In this document: piece after piece, positions 10,080 to 22,659 of the stretch | How the letters are laid out: each line of letters starts with the position of its first letter | Position numbering within the stretch: the first letter of the stretch is position 1 | Assembly: GCA_002786065.1 (NCBI GenBank) | Contig: NHNY01000030.1 | Span: 62,001-126,000, forward strand | Direction: 5' to 3' | Source: Microcyclospora pomicola | Lineage: Eukaryota > Ascomycota > Dothideomycetes > Capnodiales | Length of the DNA: 64,000 nucleotides | Position numbers and translations under genes: made by a program | The notes under the pieces: model-generated | The model's input: the letters and a program-made list of their open reading frames with translations, nothing else | Database searches by the model: none | Told to the model about the DNA's origin: nothing

Positions 10080-12047
10080 TTATACACGAAGGAGTCCTTC
10101 CCACAACGCCCCAGGTTCAACATAACCGTGGTGGATAATGTTGACAAGCCAGAGATCCTTACTCATCCGCTCCAGCAATTTACTGCTTTCTGATCGAGGT
10201 GGGAAGACTCGTTGCCACTCGCGCCAGATTCCAAAGGCTTCCTCCATCCACGCCTTGAAACTGACCGCCTCGATGATGGTGGGTGTGATGATCTCCTTGC
10301 CAGTGAATGTGCCCCACGTCACTGGATTCACGGCCTGCTCATCTGAGCTCACGAATTGGCCTGCGGCGTTCCCAGCGAGATAGGTAAACTCGTCGTCAGC
10401 TTCAAGGACCTTTCGCAGACGCATCCAGTCATTCGCAGGGATGAAAAACTCGATGAACGGTTTTTGGAAGACGAACCCATTGCTGGGCCCCCAACCAAAT
10501 ATCGGGTCGGTGCTGCGGACGCCGTTCACAGCTGGCTGAGATGCTACCGTAAGCCAGCCTCGATTGATAAGGCTGAGCAGCTCGTTTTTGATGGTGAGAG
10601 TTTCGCCTTGAAGAGGTTCTTCGGACCAAGGTGTTGCACTGATCTCACCGTTCAGATGCCGCCGGAAGCTAGCGGCAACATCATCTGCAGTCACGGGAAA
10701 TCCCCAGAGACGTTTTGCTTCTGGTATGCTGACATGTAGGCTCACGCCATAGCCGTCGATTTCACCATATGCAGGTGAACGTGCATCACCCCATCTTCCA
10801 TTTGGAAAATCATCCCAAGTTGCCTCTCGCCCAAGCGTGCCTTCGCCCTCGGATATAGCAAGTGTGTTGGCACGACTATTGATTTGATCTTTTGGCACTC
10901 CGGCTTCGTCATCTGGTGCTTCGTACGCTGTACTTGTGCTTGATGCTCGCTTCCCGGAAACAACCACTCTATTACGTGGCTGCGAGTTCTTAGACGAAGA
11001 TTGCCGGCGAGACCGTGCCCTCGTGCCATTCTCGATGACCACAAAACCATCCAACTCTTCCTCGCCTGCCGTACGCTCGGGCTTCTCTTCAATCTCAGGT
11101 ATCAGATGGCAGCGTTCGAGAATCTGAGTCACCACCTTCTCGAGATTGAGCGTGTAGAAGTGATAGCCTCGTGGTCCTGCACTTGGGGTATCCTTCATGG
11201 TCTGGACCATCTCGGTCAAGATTCGAATTCCTTCAGATTTGACAGCCTCATCATTCCCTTTCACAGCCTCCAGGCGCTTCAATATATCTGCTGGTATCGA
11301 AGCATGGCTCAACTTCGTCGTCCGTCTCAAGATCTGGTAGCTCTGCACAGGCATCAAGCCCGGTATGATGGGTATTGTCCTGAACACTCCACTCTCGTGC
11401 TGTCTCAGCTTCTCTTCATACTTCAAGTACTGTTTGACATCATAGAATAGCTGCGTCATGATAAAGTCTGCGCCAGCAGATGTCTTCTCAACCAGGTACG
11501 GGAGATCGTGCTCCACGCTTTGCTTTTCAGGATGACTTTGGTCGGAGTGTCCTTCCGGGTACCCAGCAACGCCAATACAGAAGTAGTCACCATACTGCTT
11601 TCGAATGTATCTTACCAGATCCGCAGCCCACGTAAAGTCTTTGTTACTGTCATCCTCCAAAGCGTCCGGGAGAGTGTCGTCGCGATACTCATCACTTCTA
11701 GGCGGATCACCCCTCAATGCCAGTATGTTGCGCACACCGAGTACTTTTGCTTGTTCCAATGCTTCGTCCACCAGTTTCCGGCTCATGTTCGTGCATGTGA
11801 GATGCAGACAGGTCGTCAAGCCCAGACCTCTCTGGGTCAGCTCCGCCAATGCCAAACTTTTCGAGGATGTACTCCCGCCAGCACCCCATGTTATATTGAC
11901 GAAAAGAGGTCGTAGGGCCTGCGTCATACGCGAGAGACGAGCATGTAAATTGGCGAAACCCTGAGGCGTTTTGGGGGGAAAGAACTCGAGGGAGAAGTAG
12001 TTTGAACCGGCCGGGAGCGCGGCAATCTTATCGGTGATCTTATCCAT
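10080..12047 (-). CDS. MET12: Methylenetetrahydrofolate reductase, Met12 type
   Basis: Single exon, 655 residues. It catalyses reduction of 5,10-methylene-THF to 5-methyl-THF, supplying methionine synthesis, in the cytosol. The N-terminal FAD/TIM-barrel half (about 1-300) shows FSLEFFPPKT, TWGAGGST, HLTCTNM, ILALRGDPP, GVAGYPEGH, FIMTQLFYDV, IPGLMP and FYTLNLEK. After a low-complexity linker (about 315-400) the C-terminal regulatory half has TWDDFPNGRWGD, SPAYGEIDGYG, PWSEEPL, SQPAVNG, FGWGPSNG and TWGTF. The long linker, YGEIDGYG and total length fit yeast Met12 (657 residues) better than Met13, which has a shorter linker. Fungi usually carry both paralogues; in yeast Met13 is the dominant enzyme. 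ATG 12047 is the natural start, opening directly into the conserved barrel. Confidence 0.95.
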   Translation of the reverse strand: MDKITDKIAALPAGSNYFSLEFFPPKTPQGFANLHARLSRMTQALRPLFVNITWGAGGSTSSKSLALAELTQRGLGLTTCLHLTCTNMSRKLVDEALEQAKVLGVRNILALRGDPPRSDEYRDDTLPDALEDDSNKDFTWAADLVRYIRKQYGDYFCIGVAGYPEGHSDQSHPEKQSVEHDLPYLVEKTSAGADFIMTQLFYDVKQYLKYEEKLRQHESGVFRTIPIIPGLMPVQSYQILRRTTKLSHASIPADILKRLEAVKGNDEAVKSEGIRILTEMVQTMKDTPSAGPRGYHFYTLNLEKVVTQILERCHLIPEIEEKPERTAGEEELDGFVVIENGTRARSRRQSSSKNSQPRNRVVVSGKRASSTSTAYEAPDDEAGVPKDQINSRANTLAISEGEGTLGREATWDDFPNGRWGDARSPAYGEIDGYGVSLHVSIPEAKRLWGFPVTADDVAASFRRHLNGEISATPWSEEPLQGETLTIKNELLSLINRGWLTVASQPAVNGVRSTDPIFGWGPSNGFVFQKPFIEFFIPANDWMRLRKVLEADDEFTYLAGNAAGQFVSSDEQAVNPVTWGTFTGKEIITPTIIEAVSFKAWMEEAFGIWREWQRVFPPRSESSKLLERMSKDLWLVNIIHHGYVEPGALWEGLLRV

Positions 12048-12744
12048 GGTCTATATGGAGGCGTGCGAGCAGACAGTATGCATATGCGAGGCTGGCGATG
12101 CAAAGGTGAAGCATTGCGAGTATTGAAACAAACAGTAGATTCTATTGTCCCGCGTCTCTGTTGTCATCGGTCCCGCTCTTTTTATCGCGAGCTAGCGATA
12201 ACAGTTGAATGCCTGAGGCATCAATTTCTACCAAAGATCGATTGATCCTCCGGACATTGATTTGCGATGTGATGACCCGTGATGTGTTACCACCAGATGC
12301 GCATTCCCGACTGATTGATCCGCATGAACATGGATCAGAACCTGCTTTTGCTTCATGGCTCCTCCGGCGTCTGCGTGTTATTGGCAGCATCCTGTTTTGC
12401 TCCCCTTGAGCTCCTCAAGCCCTGATTCGCAGAATTATATCCACATTTCGCGCTGCCAAGCTTGCTCTATAGAAGGATCAGCCATCTCTGTAGCTCGGAT
12501 AGCTCTCAAGTCGTGCACCTACGAAGTCCAATGTCGACGCTCCAGCATCGGAACCTCCATGGTCTGGTCGCGAGCATCATGCCGGCCAGGCACCTTCTCC
12601 AGGTCGCTCGAGAGACCGCTACACCGTAATCCCAGGGCCAGGTTACGATGAAGCCGGAGAGACTGAGTTGTGGAGTCTGATGGTATGATGGTCATAAAGA
12701 CCTCTTCTTCTTGCTGTTCGGAGACGTAAAGAGGCAGAACATCA
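12048..12744. other. Intergenic, MTHFR promoter and SLX1 3' flank
   Basis: About 0.7 kb upstream of the reductase start and downstream of the SLX1 stop. No supportable gene. A GTACTC donor-like site sits in the last SLX1 codons, but the frame closes at once with TGA, so I read no further exon here. Confidence 0.4.
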
Positions 12745-14047
12745 TCAAGTGAGTACCTCGGCTTCATCCCAGTCGCTGTCTTCAACCATGTGCTTTCCAT
12801 TCTGCCAATTACAACCCAGACTGATGGATGAAGCTCTTGCGGGTGCATTTCGGCTTTCGTTTGGCGGTATGAACGCTTCGTCGTCATTTGGATCACTTAT
12901 GTAGTGCCATATCGCTTCGTCGAGCTCCTCGGCGGCGATACCATCTTCTATATCTCCATCCTCTTCTGAGAGTTCGGTTTCAGCATCATTCACGATCGCG
13001 TCGTTCGGTTCACGAATCCGCGGCTTTTTGAAAAGTTTCTCCGTTTCTCGGTGTCCTCGCATGCACAAACTGAGCTCCTTGACCAGGTCGGACCAGTTCA
13101 ATGTCGTAGTACATTCCGGGCATTGGCCTGACATCGGAATGAGAGCGCCCACCGTTCTACCTGTTTGCAGGAAATTGCTTGCAAGGCAGTCCAGGTGGAA
13201 AAGTCCGCTGCAGTCACTCTCCGGACAGACGAGTACCAAGTCATCACATACAGAGAGACTTCCATCACATAAGCCGCACTTGTTACTGCTAGCAGTGTCT
13301 AGCAGATGTTTACGCTTCCCAATCACGCTTCTGTAAGAACTGTAACCAACGTCGATGCGCTGGACTCGATGGGTGCTCGGGCATGCCTCTTCTCCCGCAA
13401 GCGGAGTATGAATGGAATCATCAAGGGTGATTTCGATTTCGGGGCGCAGACTGTGTATCTGCTGTTTCGTGCGCCTTGTCCAAGTCCGAAAGACGTCGTC
13501 GGCGTAAAATTTCACTTTTAGGGGCCATCGCTCAAAACTGTGTGATCTTAGTAAAAGATGTAGGTTTGTCAAGCGATCGTTTAGGCCCAGTGACGGGCGG
13601 CTTCTCTGCTTCCGCATTCGACCTGTTTTCGGGGAAAATCGAACTCCCGGGTGTGCTTTGGTCAAGCGGGAGTCTGGTTCTACATGTCGAGTGAGATGTG
13701 TATTTTGCCACGCCCATCTACAAGTGGTTTGTCAGTTGCGTACTATACATGACTTTTTGCATACTCTAAAGTTCGAATCATGCATGACAGACAGCCGAAC
13801 ACAGACAGACGATGACTTACTCAAACTGGAGAGCTGAAATCTTGCTCGGGAAGCCGCTAACCAAGCATGTCATCTCCCAAGGTCGTGCGGAGCCTCGTGA
13901 TGTCTTCGTGGCTCCGCCATTAAGTTCTCCATTGTGTTGTTTCAGTCGTCGAATCGGGTGTGGTGTACTACCGATATACAGAGCTTGGTGTCGCACAGTC
14001 GATCGGAGCAAGTAGCATGCATAGTACGCAGGAATAGGCCTGTCCAT
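12745..14047 (-). CDS. SLX1: Structure-specific endonuclease subunit SLX1
   Basis: Two exons on the minus strand, 14047-13821 and 13717-12745, with a 103-nt intron (donor GTAAGT, acceptor TGTAG); 399 residues. The N-terminal GIY-YIG nuclease domain starts with YACYLLRS, has the LYIGST and RRLKQHNGE elements with the catalytic arginine region, and ends with the catalytic glutamate in [15 protein letters not shown], which is rebuilt exactly across the splice join. A C-terminal RING/PHD-like zinc domain follows (CGLC...C...[12 protein letters not shown]...CPEC), then an acidic tail ([12 protein letters not shown]). Slx1 works with Slx4 to cut branched DNA such as flaps, replication forks and Holliday junctions in the nucleus. 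Domain order and the precise join make the identification firm. It is divergent from the KDM5 gene, with 1 kb between starts. Confidence 0.95.
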
Positions 14048-15053
14048 GGGGCTGTCTATGGGTAATGTGGTCTCTCGGTGGCGAGACACGCAGCCTACCA
14101 CTAATCCGGACGCGTGAGTGTTTGTAGTCTGGCGAGGTGAGGTCGCAACAAGAGCGCGCCAAGACATTCTACTTCGACTTCACATGCTGTTCCAGCCAGA
14201 ACCCTACCAATACAACCAGGTTTGGAAAATGCATCTGCAAGCATGCACCACTTGGTACGCCTACGAGAAGGATGTGACTATGCGTCCCTTGACGAGGTGT
14301 GCGCTCGTAAGCGACATACAGCGTAAGGTTCTGTTCGCTTCGCAAACGAGCTTCACGGGATGTCGCAAGAAGATTCACTCCGACTTTCGACGATCTACGC
14401 ACAGTAGCGCATGCGATCGTGCTGACATGGGTTGGGGAACAAAGGGGTACGTGACGATGTCATGGCTGCGCTGTCTCGGGTCTCATATTGCGATCTGGTT
14501 AGAACCCTTCCAAGCACCACATAGATTCCGCATAGCGAGAGTCCTCTCTTATGATAGATCAGTGTACTCTATCGAAACGCATAGGCAAGCGCAGGGAGTA
14601 ATATCCTCAGATAAGCTCATGACCGAACTTACTTAACACTCATATCTTATCCATGTCATCACCGGATCTCGTGCCAAGTCATCACTGCTGAGTCATGTCC
14701 GATTGGGTATAGCGGCGTCGGTCGAGCCAGCACCTTCATCTTTCCATCTTCCCATCTTCATTATTCACGACTCGGTTCGTACAATTCTTGTCGCCAGCAA
14801 CCTCGGAATATCGACATACACGTGTTTCTGTGGTCTGGGTGGCTGCTGACTGAAGCCGACTCGAGGATCATGTGCCCGACCGGAACGGCCGTCCTACACT
14901 AGCGGACATCTGATCCATACATATCCAAGCCAGCCGTACCTCGATGCACCTTCACGCACCACAGTTTCGGTACTTCTGATACCCGCAGAGACTCGACAAC
15001 ATAACGTCTAGCACTCATCGAGTCGAGGCGGACTACCGACCTCAGCCTCTAGC
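14048..15053. other. Divergent promoter region between SLX1 and KDM5
   Basis: About 1 kb shared upstream region of two genes transcribed away from each other. A 172-codon open frame on the plus strand (14118-14636) overlaps the SLX1 leader and has no domain, so I do not call it. No TATA-like element stands out. Confidence 0.4.
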
Positions 15054-18000
15054 ATGGTCGTGCCACCGGCCGTGGGAGGCGCCATCATGAGCACTTCCAC
15101 CGCTGCTGCCTTCGCATCCACTTCCAGCGCATCGCCTGTACCTGGAGTAGGCTCAAGCGGCGCAGCGAAAGGCAAAATGCCTGCAAACCCCTCATTGCCG
15201 GGCACTCTGAATGGACCACCATCTGGTAACAACCATGGCATACCCCTCAGTGTTCGGCGGGCTGAGGCGCTGGACCTCAAGACTGTGGAGAGACGAGGGC
15301 AGCCCAACATGCCAGCTGAGAAACCAAGACCGAATCGTCTGTTTGGAATTCCCGAGGCACCTACATATTGGCCCACTGAAGAGGAGTTCAAGGATCCGAT
15401 GGAGTATATGCGCAAAATTGCGCCCGAAGGTCGCAAACATGGTATTGTAAAGATAGTCCCGCCGAGCAGCTGGAATCCACCTTTTGCTATCAATACTGAG
15501 GTAAGCCGGTCGTATTCTGAGATGATATGTATGCCATGTCTATCATGAGATCTCAATACTGACATTGCAATATAGCGCTTCCACTTCCGCACACGGAAGC
15601 AAGAACTCAACTCCGTCGAAGGAGGCAACCGAATCAACAATGACTACCTCGACCAGCTTGCACGATTTCACAAGCAGAATGGTCTTAACCTAAATCGTTT
15701 CCCGAGTGTGGATAAGCGACCACTGGATCTCTATCGCCTGAAAAAGACTGTTGAGAGGAAGGGTGGATTCGAACAGGTATGCAACGGTAAAAGATGGGCT
15801 GAAGTGGGTCGTGATCTCGGGTACAGCGGCAAGATAATGTCATCTCTGTCTACCTCATTGAAGAACTCGTACCAGAAGTGGTTGCGTCCGTACGAAGAGT
15901 ACCTACGGGTAGCGAAGCCTGGTGTGCAGCACCAACTAGAGCTGCTGAATGGCGGACCGTACACTCCATCGCCAGGTCCATCGCCAACGAAGAAAGGAGA
16001 GGAAAACACCCTTGCTATGCACGAGGACGCTATGAAAGCATCTTCTGCCTTAAATGCACATCTTGGAAATCACGCTCCGCAGCCATCGTTCTTACCGCAG
16101 GAGACAACAAATGAGTCTCAAACGCCGAGAACTGCACCAAGCGGAGGTTTCACTCCAGTGAACCCGGGCGGGTTCACACCGGTCAATGGGGCTGGCCCTT
16201 CCGCGCATGGAACATCAACACCCACTCCGTCCTTTACCCCTGTCAACGGAGCTAATGGTGTCCACGGATCTCACGCCAATCCCAACAACGGGAAATCGCA
16301 ATGGTCGCCGGAACATCCTTCCGCAAGCAACGGTGTCGCCCACGCCACGAATTCTGGGCCAGGTAATGGAGGGCAACTCATGTCACCACAATCGAACGGC
16401 ATTCCCATTCTGAAAAGACAATACTCCGACAACACTTTGAGCGCCGAAGAGATGGAAGCGATGAGTCGCCGGAGTAAAAGACTGAGAAAAGACATGCCTA
16501 CCATTGCGGGGAGCAATATGCATCATTCACGTATGGCCGCTTCTCGCTTCCAACCAAACCGCGATCGCAACAGTGTGAAGCCTGGAGAGTTGTGCGAGCA
16601 CTGCCTTCGCCCAGAAGAGCAGGCCAAGCTGATCGAGTGCACCACTTGCGATTGTGTTTTCCACATGTACTGCCTGGAACCGCCCTTGAAGCAGAAGCCC
16701 GATTTTGAATGGCATTGCCCTCGATGCCTGGTGGGCACCAACGATTACGGCTTTGGGGAAGGAGATGTATACTCTTTGGGCGGCTTTCAGAAGAAGGCTC
16801 ACGAGTTCAAGATGGACCACTTCAACAGCGTTCCTCGGCAGTTCAGTCCGTATACCGAGACCAAGCGTCACCTCACAGAGGACGACGTGGAGCGAGAGTT
16901 TTGGCGACTGGTAGAAGATATATCAGACACGACTGAGGTCGAATATGGCGCCGACATCCACTCGACCACACATGGTAGTGGATTTCCGACAATTGAAAAG
17001 CAGCCTCGCAACCCGTACTCTGCCGATCCTTGGAATCTCAACATCCTCCCACTTGACAAAGAGTCTCTGTTCAGGCATATCAAGTCCGATGTCTCGGGAA
17101 TGACAGTACCCTGGCTGTACGTTGGAATGGTCTTCTCCACATTCTGCTGGCATAACGAGGATCATTTCACGTACTCCGCAAACTACCAGCACTTTGGAGA
17201 GACCAAAACCTGGTACGGAATACCCGGTGAGGATGCGGAAAAGTTTGAGCAAGCGATGCGCGAGGAAGTACCGGAGCTCTTCGAGACCCAGCCGGATCTC
17301 TTGTTTCAACTAGTCACGCTGGCTAGACCAGAGAAGCTCAGGAAAGCGGGTGTTCGCGTTGTCGCGCTCGATCAGCATGCTGGACAATTTGTCATCACGT
17401 ATCCACAAGCATACCACGCTGGCTTCAACCACGGCTTTAACTTCAACGAAGCCGTCAATTTTGCGCCTTATGACTGGGAGCCGTTCGGGCGCGAGGGCGT
17501 GAGAAGACTCAAGGAGTACCGAAAGCAGCCATGCTTCTCTCATGACGAGATGCTGCTCACTGCCGCACTCAGAGATCACAGTATCAAAACCTCCAAGTGG
17601 CTTGCACCTGCGCTAGAACGCATGGAGAGTGACGAACTTTCAGTCAGAACACATTTTCTCGATACTCCAGAAGCAGGGGATGGTTCTACAGCGCAGGATG
17701 CTTACATGGGTCCGCGTTACAAGGATTCTCCGGCAGTCATCACCTCTGATATGGATGAGGAAGAAGTCATCTGCGTATTCTGCAAGTGTTATTGCTACCT
17801 TTCCCGATATCGGTGCAAGAAGACGAACAAAACGTTGTGTCTGCTTCATGCTGGTGGTTACGAGTGCTGCGACGCCCTTGAGTTCGAGCGCTATTCTGCC
17901 AAGAGTAGTGGTCATGTACTGGAGTATCGGATGACAGACGAGACATTGCGGTCCACGGTCCAGAAGGTGGTGGACAAAGCCAATGTTCCTGAGCTTTGGA

Positions 18001-20804
18001 TGGCAAAGGTCGACAATGAGCTGGACGAAAACCCACGACCCTCCTTCAAGAAACTTCGTACTCTTCTGACCGAGGGTGAAAAAATTCAATATGAGCTTCC
18101 ACAGCTTGCTGACCTACGTCGGTTTGTCGAGCGCTGTAGCGAATGGATTGAAAAAGCAACGAACTATATCACGCGGAAGCAGCAAAATCGTCGCAAATCG
18201 GAAAAATCATGGCGCAAGAGTGCCACGAAGGCCGCCGATCTTGAAGAGCGCGAGAAGGAGCTCCGAAGAGTGGAGAGCATTCGCAAACTGATTCAAGACG
18301 CTGATGACATTGGCTTTGATTGTGATGAGATCGACACGCTCCGGCAAAGAGCGGAGGATATCACAGAGTTCCAACGAGAGGCCAATGAGGCTTGCCATGC
18401 TATTCGAAGCAAGACTACGGCTTTCTTTGAGGAGCTTGTTGAGCGAGGCAAGGAGTTCCATGTGGATATCCCGGAAATTGAGACACTTGAGCATATCATC
18501 AAAAGGCTGAACTGGGATGATATGGCAAAGGTCAAGAGACCCGACCCTGATACACGACGGCAGGATCAGACGTTGGAGGACATCGAGGCATTCATTGCTG
18601 AAGGACAAGCCCTTGGAGTTGCGGAGAACAATCTGGACATGCTGTTCTTCCGCGAGCACAAGGCCCAAGCAGAATTGTGGGAGACCAAGGCTAAAGAGTT
18701 GATGGCTGTTGAGCCAGTGCATTACCAACAACTTGATTCTCTTTCCACACAAGCCGCCAATCTGCCGGTGTCCTCGGCAACACTGGCAAAGGTCGATCAG
18801 ATCCTCAGGAAACAGCGCGAAGTACAGGAGAAGATACTATCTCTCGTTGAGCAAGCCAAAAATCCGGACTTCCGCAAACGACCCACATACTCAGATATGC
18901 TCAATGTTGTCAAAGTTCTCGAGGATCTGCAAAGTAAACCCAATGGGACTGCAGATCTCGAGAAACTGCAAAAGAACCATGAGGACTGGATGCGGAAGGG
19001 CAAGAAGCTTTTCGGAAAGGCCAATGCCCCTCTCCACATCCTCAAGCAACATATGCGGACGGTGGAGCTGCGCAACGAATCGTGTTTCGACCTGTCCGAT
19101 AAGCCGCGCATGCCTGTAGAGCCTTCCTCTCGCGCCAATTCCCCCGTATCTGGTGAGGCTCCCGTCGCAGATGGAAGCGGCTCTAGCAGAGATGTCTTCT
19201 GCATCTGCAGAAAGCCGGAAGCTGGGATGATGATCGAGTGTGAGCTCTGCCATGAGTGGTACCATGGGAAATGCTTGAAAATTGCACGTGGCAAAGTCAA
19301 GGAGGATGACAAGTATACCTGCCCCATCTGCGACTGGCGTGTGAAGATACCTCGCGATGCTGCTCGACCCAAGCTTGAGGATTTGCAGAACTGGTATGAT
19401 GAGCTGGAAACCTTGCCATTCCAGCCTGAGGAAGAAAACACCCTCGCCAATATCGTTGATCACGGCGCTGCCTTCAGAGACCACATGAAGCCTTTCATCA
19501 CTCCAGAGAATCCCACTACGCCGGAAGAAGTCGGTGTGCTTCGCTTTCATTTGCGCAAAATTGAGGGAGCTGATATCCTGCTTGCCGAGGAGACCAACTA
19601 TCTCCGTCAAGAGTTGCACAAATGGGCCCCTGTTGCGCCAGAGGCACCTCCACCGATTCAAATATCAATGTCAACCCGCAAACCTCGACCGACCAAGCAA
19701 CAGAAGTTGATGGCACAACTTGGTATCGCGAATCCGGACGACTTGCCACAGCAGTACAAGTTGAAATCACACAACAACCCGAAGCGCAAGGGGTCGGAGC
19801 TGTTGACAGGCACGCCTCGACCACCACTCCAGCCTGCTGGCTCAAGTGCATCACCGGCAGCCACATCGTCGTCCAGTGTGCCTGGGACATCTGTGATTAC
19901 TCCAACAACGAACAATGGAAAGTTCTACACTGCACTATCGCTGCAGGTGTTGCAGGAGTTTGCTACTGCCCCAGTCGTTAGCCCGATGCTACAACAAGAG
20001 AAGCATATGAACAGCGAAAAGCTTACGAAAATGAAGCACCTCTTGCAGACAGACCCGAGCGTGTGGGACGACGTTGAGGCTATGAAACGCCGTCTGGCCA
20101 ATTATACTCCTACCAACAGTGGTGGTCCGGGTTTCAACTATGGCGCCACCAACTACCTCTCTAATCACTCGGTCAACCCACCTACTGCTTCCCAGAGGGA
20201 GCCCGCGATGTTCTCGACTGCTACGCCCACGGAGCCGGGTGCTTCACAGCCATCTCGTCTCGCTTCGCCACCGTTTGGCAATACACAGCCGTATGGCTCA
20301 AACACAAGTCCAATTGCAGGCCCATCATCGTATGATACAAACATGTTCGATCAGGGGCCTGGACACTCGTTGTTTGACAGCCCGGGAGCTTCTGACACGA
20401 AACTTGCCGGTCGTGGCGACACGAGCCCAGACTTTGAAGCACGTAGCACTGGAGTTTACGATAGCCCGCGCCGAGCCGGTCTTAACAGTCCCACATTTGG
20501 TGGCAGTCAGCAGTCCGTTGGCAACATGGACAACGTCTTTGCTGACTTCGTCACCGACCACGATGGCGTGGACTCGACCATGACCATGGCAAACGAGGCG
20601 AGAGCGAAGGAGCAGGCCGCTGCGGCTCTTGCAGCCGCGGGTCTGGCATCGGCCGTTGGAGATGCGCAGCAGGGGACAAGTGATGCAGCTCACGAAGATT
20701 CCTCGGCTATCGATCCTGCTTTAGCTGACAGTACACCCGCTGAGACCGCCACCGAGCGAGAGCGCAACGGCGATCATTCGATGTCGGAATTTGTCCTCGA
20801 ATAG
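15054..20804 (+). CDS. KDM5/JARID1 histone H3K4 demethylase (JmjN-ARID-PHD-JmjC-C5HC2-PLU1-PHD)
   Basis: Two exons, 15054-15500 and 15576-20804 (donor GTAAGC, acceptor TATAG, phase 0), 1,891 residues. Domains in order: JmjN (about 97-145, [17 protein letters not shown]), ARID (about 170-260, ending [12 protein letters not shown]), PHD1 (about 487-535, CEHC...CPRC), JmjC, C5HC2 finger (about 880-935), PLU-1 helical region, and PHD2 (about 1355-1405, CICRKPE...CPIC). The iron ligands are intact: H675 and E677 in CWHNEDH, and a third histidine (about 763) in YHAGFN, so an active Fe(II)/2-oxoglutarate demethylase of H3K4me3/2 is expected in the nucleus. This is the fungal KdmB/Lid2 family. Disordered parts include three FTPVN repeats near 16150-16250 and an Ala-rich C-terminus. 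An alternative, non-demethylating JmjC protein is unlikely given the ligands. Confidence 0.97.
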
Positions 20805-21304
20805 CTCGATGTCGACGACAAGCCTACACGGCCGAGAAAGTTGTTGAATCTTCTTTGAGATTACTGCGCGGCGTTCGCCGTCAGGGGCATGGACGATGAT
20901 GATTGTAACGACGGATGCGAAAGGGATGAGACCATGGTGGTCTATGGCTTGTGATTTGACTGCTTTCCGGTTTCAATTGAAACCTTGCTCTGCCTTTCCC
21001 CTGCTACGAACGCAGGAAGCCACGAACTGAGGTGGCTGGTTGCTAATATTACATGAAGGATTTTTCTTACTTGCTTGTGAGACTACAACACCACTTCTTG
21101 GTTAATAGCTTTGTAGAATGTCGGTTCACAGCAATACGGGTGAAGACGTTTTGCGGAGTTACTTTCGTCACACATACTTTCGTAGTTGTGATACGTATAC
21201 ATGTAGTGGTCATCCTAGAGACTTACATCGTGAAACGCCATGCTATGCCATGTCTCATTGCGAACGATCTGTGCCATCTCGCTCGCGGCCCAGAACTCCC
21301 ATAT
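20805..21304. other. Convergent 3' region of KDM5 and PRE6
   Basis: Half a kilobase between two stop codons facing each other. No coding feature seen; presumably 3'UTRs and poly(A) signals. Confidence 0.4.
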
Positions 21305-22239
21305 TTACTCTGGTGCCGCATCTCCCGCTGGTCGACTTGCAAGAACTTGCTCCCCTGTTGCCCCCGTCGCGCGGCCTCCGCGTCTCGTTGTGTTGGCCTC
21401 TGCATCTTTGTCTGAGTTGATCTTCTCCACAATCTTCTCGATTTCTTCGCCAGGAAGCATCTCCACCGTTTTTCCAGGAGCCATGATCGCGATTTCGATG
21501 TTCTTGGCACCGGTCTGCACAACTTCGAGTAGGGACTTGATGGTGAGCTCAATGGTATCGGGCCGGGACAGGTTAGGGGTGTGGTTGCGTTCAAGGAATT
21601 CTCGGACGGTTTTTGATGAGCGCCCGATGGCATTTGCTTTCCTACTCGTGGTCAGTCTCGTTGTCATGCGACCCAATACTCCCTGACATGGAGAACGCTT
21701 ACCATGCGCTGTAGATACCGCTCGGCTCGGTCTGATAGAGTCTAGCCTCCTTACTACCAGGATCGAACCCCACAATGAGTGTGCTGATACCAAAGGGCCT
21801 TACTCCTCCACTCTGCGTGTATCGCTGTTGTACTCCAGCGACATACTTGGTGATGTACTCCACGGTCACCGGGTCTTCCACTGTCAAACGATGACTCTGG
21901 GCTTCCAGTCTGGCCTTGTCCACTAGGATCCGAGCATCGGCGTTCAAGCCTGCGAAAGCTAGGCAGACGTGCGTGTCGACGTTAGAGATCTTCGAAGGTG
22001 TGATGCGTGTGTCCTGAAGCTTCATGGCGGACCGTTTCTCACAGCCCAATACTACAATCTCTTCGCCCTTCACAGCAACAGCACAAGTACCGCGCTTCAC
22101 TGCTTCGAGAGCGTATTCGACTTGGAAAACATGGCCGTCAGGAGAGAACACTAGATTTCACTCGTTAGCATCTCAAACGTGACCGCTATTGAGTGAGAAG
22201 TGCAGTACCAGACAGTGCTCTATCGTAGCCACTCGCCAT
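21305..22239 (-). CDS. PRE6: 20S proteasome subunit alpha4 (Pre6/PSMA7)
   Basis: Three exons on the minus strand, 22239-22209, 22150-21703 and 21641-21305, encoding 271 residues. The first exon is only 31 nt ([10 protein letters not shown] plus one base). The join restores the alpha-subunit N-terminal signature [20 protein letters not shown]. Other family marks are [62 protein letters not shown] and [19 protein letters not shown]. The last of these crosses the second intron, confirming the frame. It is a structural subunit of the outer heptameric ring of the proteasome core, in nucleus and cytoplasm. The C-terminal tail ([15 protein letters not shown]) is longer than in yeast and low in complexity. 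Divergent from the dehydrogenase gene, with 420 bp between starts. Confidence 0.97.
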
Positions 22240-22659
22240 GATGCCTTGATCTGCTGGTCAACGCGAGAGTTACCGGGACAGATCTTTAGAGTTTACTGTA
22301 TCACAGACTAATCGCAGTAAGTTGTTTCAGTAGTTGTTGCACGTGAGCAGATGTATTCATTCAATCCTGGACGTCAAGAGCTCCAGGCTGGCGTTCGACG
22401 CGAATGAGCTCTCTAGCCTACGCCCGAGGTTTACCCGAGTATGTATCCGCAATGGAAAGTATGACGCCGGCGAGGCTAACAAAGCTATCGGAGTAGATCA
22501 GCGCCTCGGTGGCTTCGATTGCCGCTCTCATTCAGAGCATCTTCGTTTCTCCTGTTGCTCGGACTGGTCGTTTGATTTGCGTTGTCGAAGCGTGTGCTTG
22601 GGTCGATTCAGCACAGAACCTACCTTGTTGTTGGGCTTAGAGAACCCCAGCTTACAATA
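22240..22659. other. Divergent promoter between PRE6 and the D-2-hydroxyacid dehydrogenase
   Basis: 420 bp between two outward-facing start codons. I looked for the yeast-type proteasome control element GGTGGCAAA and did not find it. No other clear site. Confidence 0.4.

Noticed and set aside
12519-12744. Possible extra exon after the SLX1 stop
   Set aside because: A donor-like GTACTC exists, but SLX1 ends naturally with an acidic tail and TGA, and no conserved continuation is seen.
13765-13790. GTTCGAATCATGC resembling a tRNA T-loop
   Set aside because: No matching acceptor stem, D-arm or anticodon arm around it.
14118-14636. 172-codon open frame on the plus strand between SLX1 and KDM5
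   Set aside because: Overlaps the SLX1 leader, no recognisable domain, no splice support.
18797-19661. Long open frames opposite the KDM5 gene
   Set aside because: Shadow frames of a conserved coding exon.
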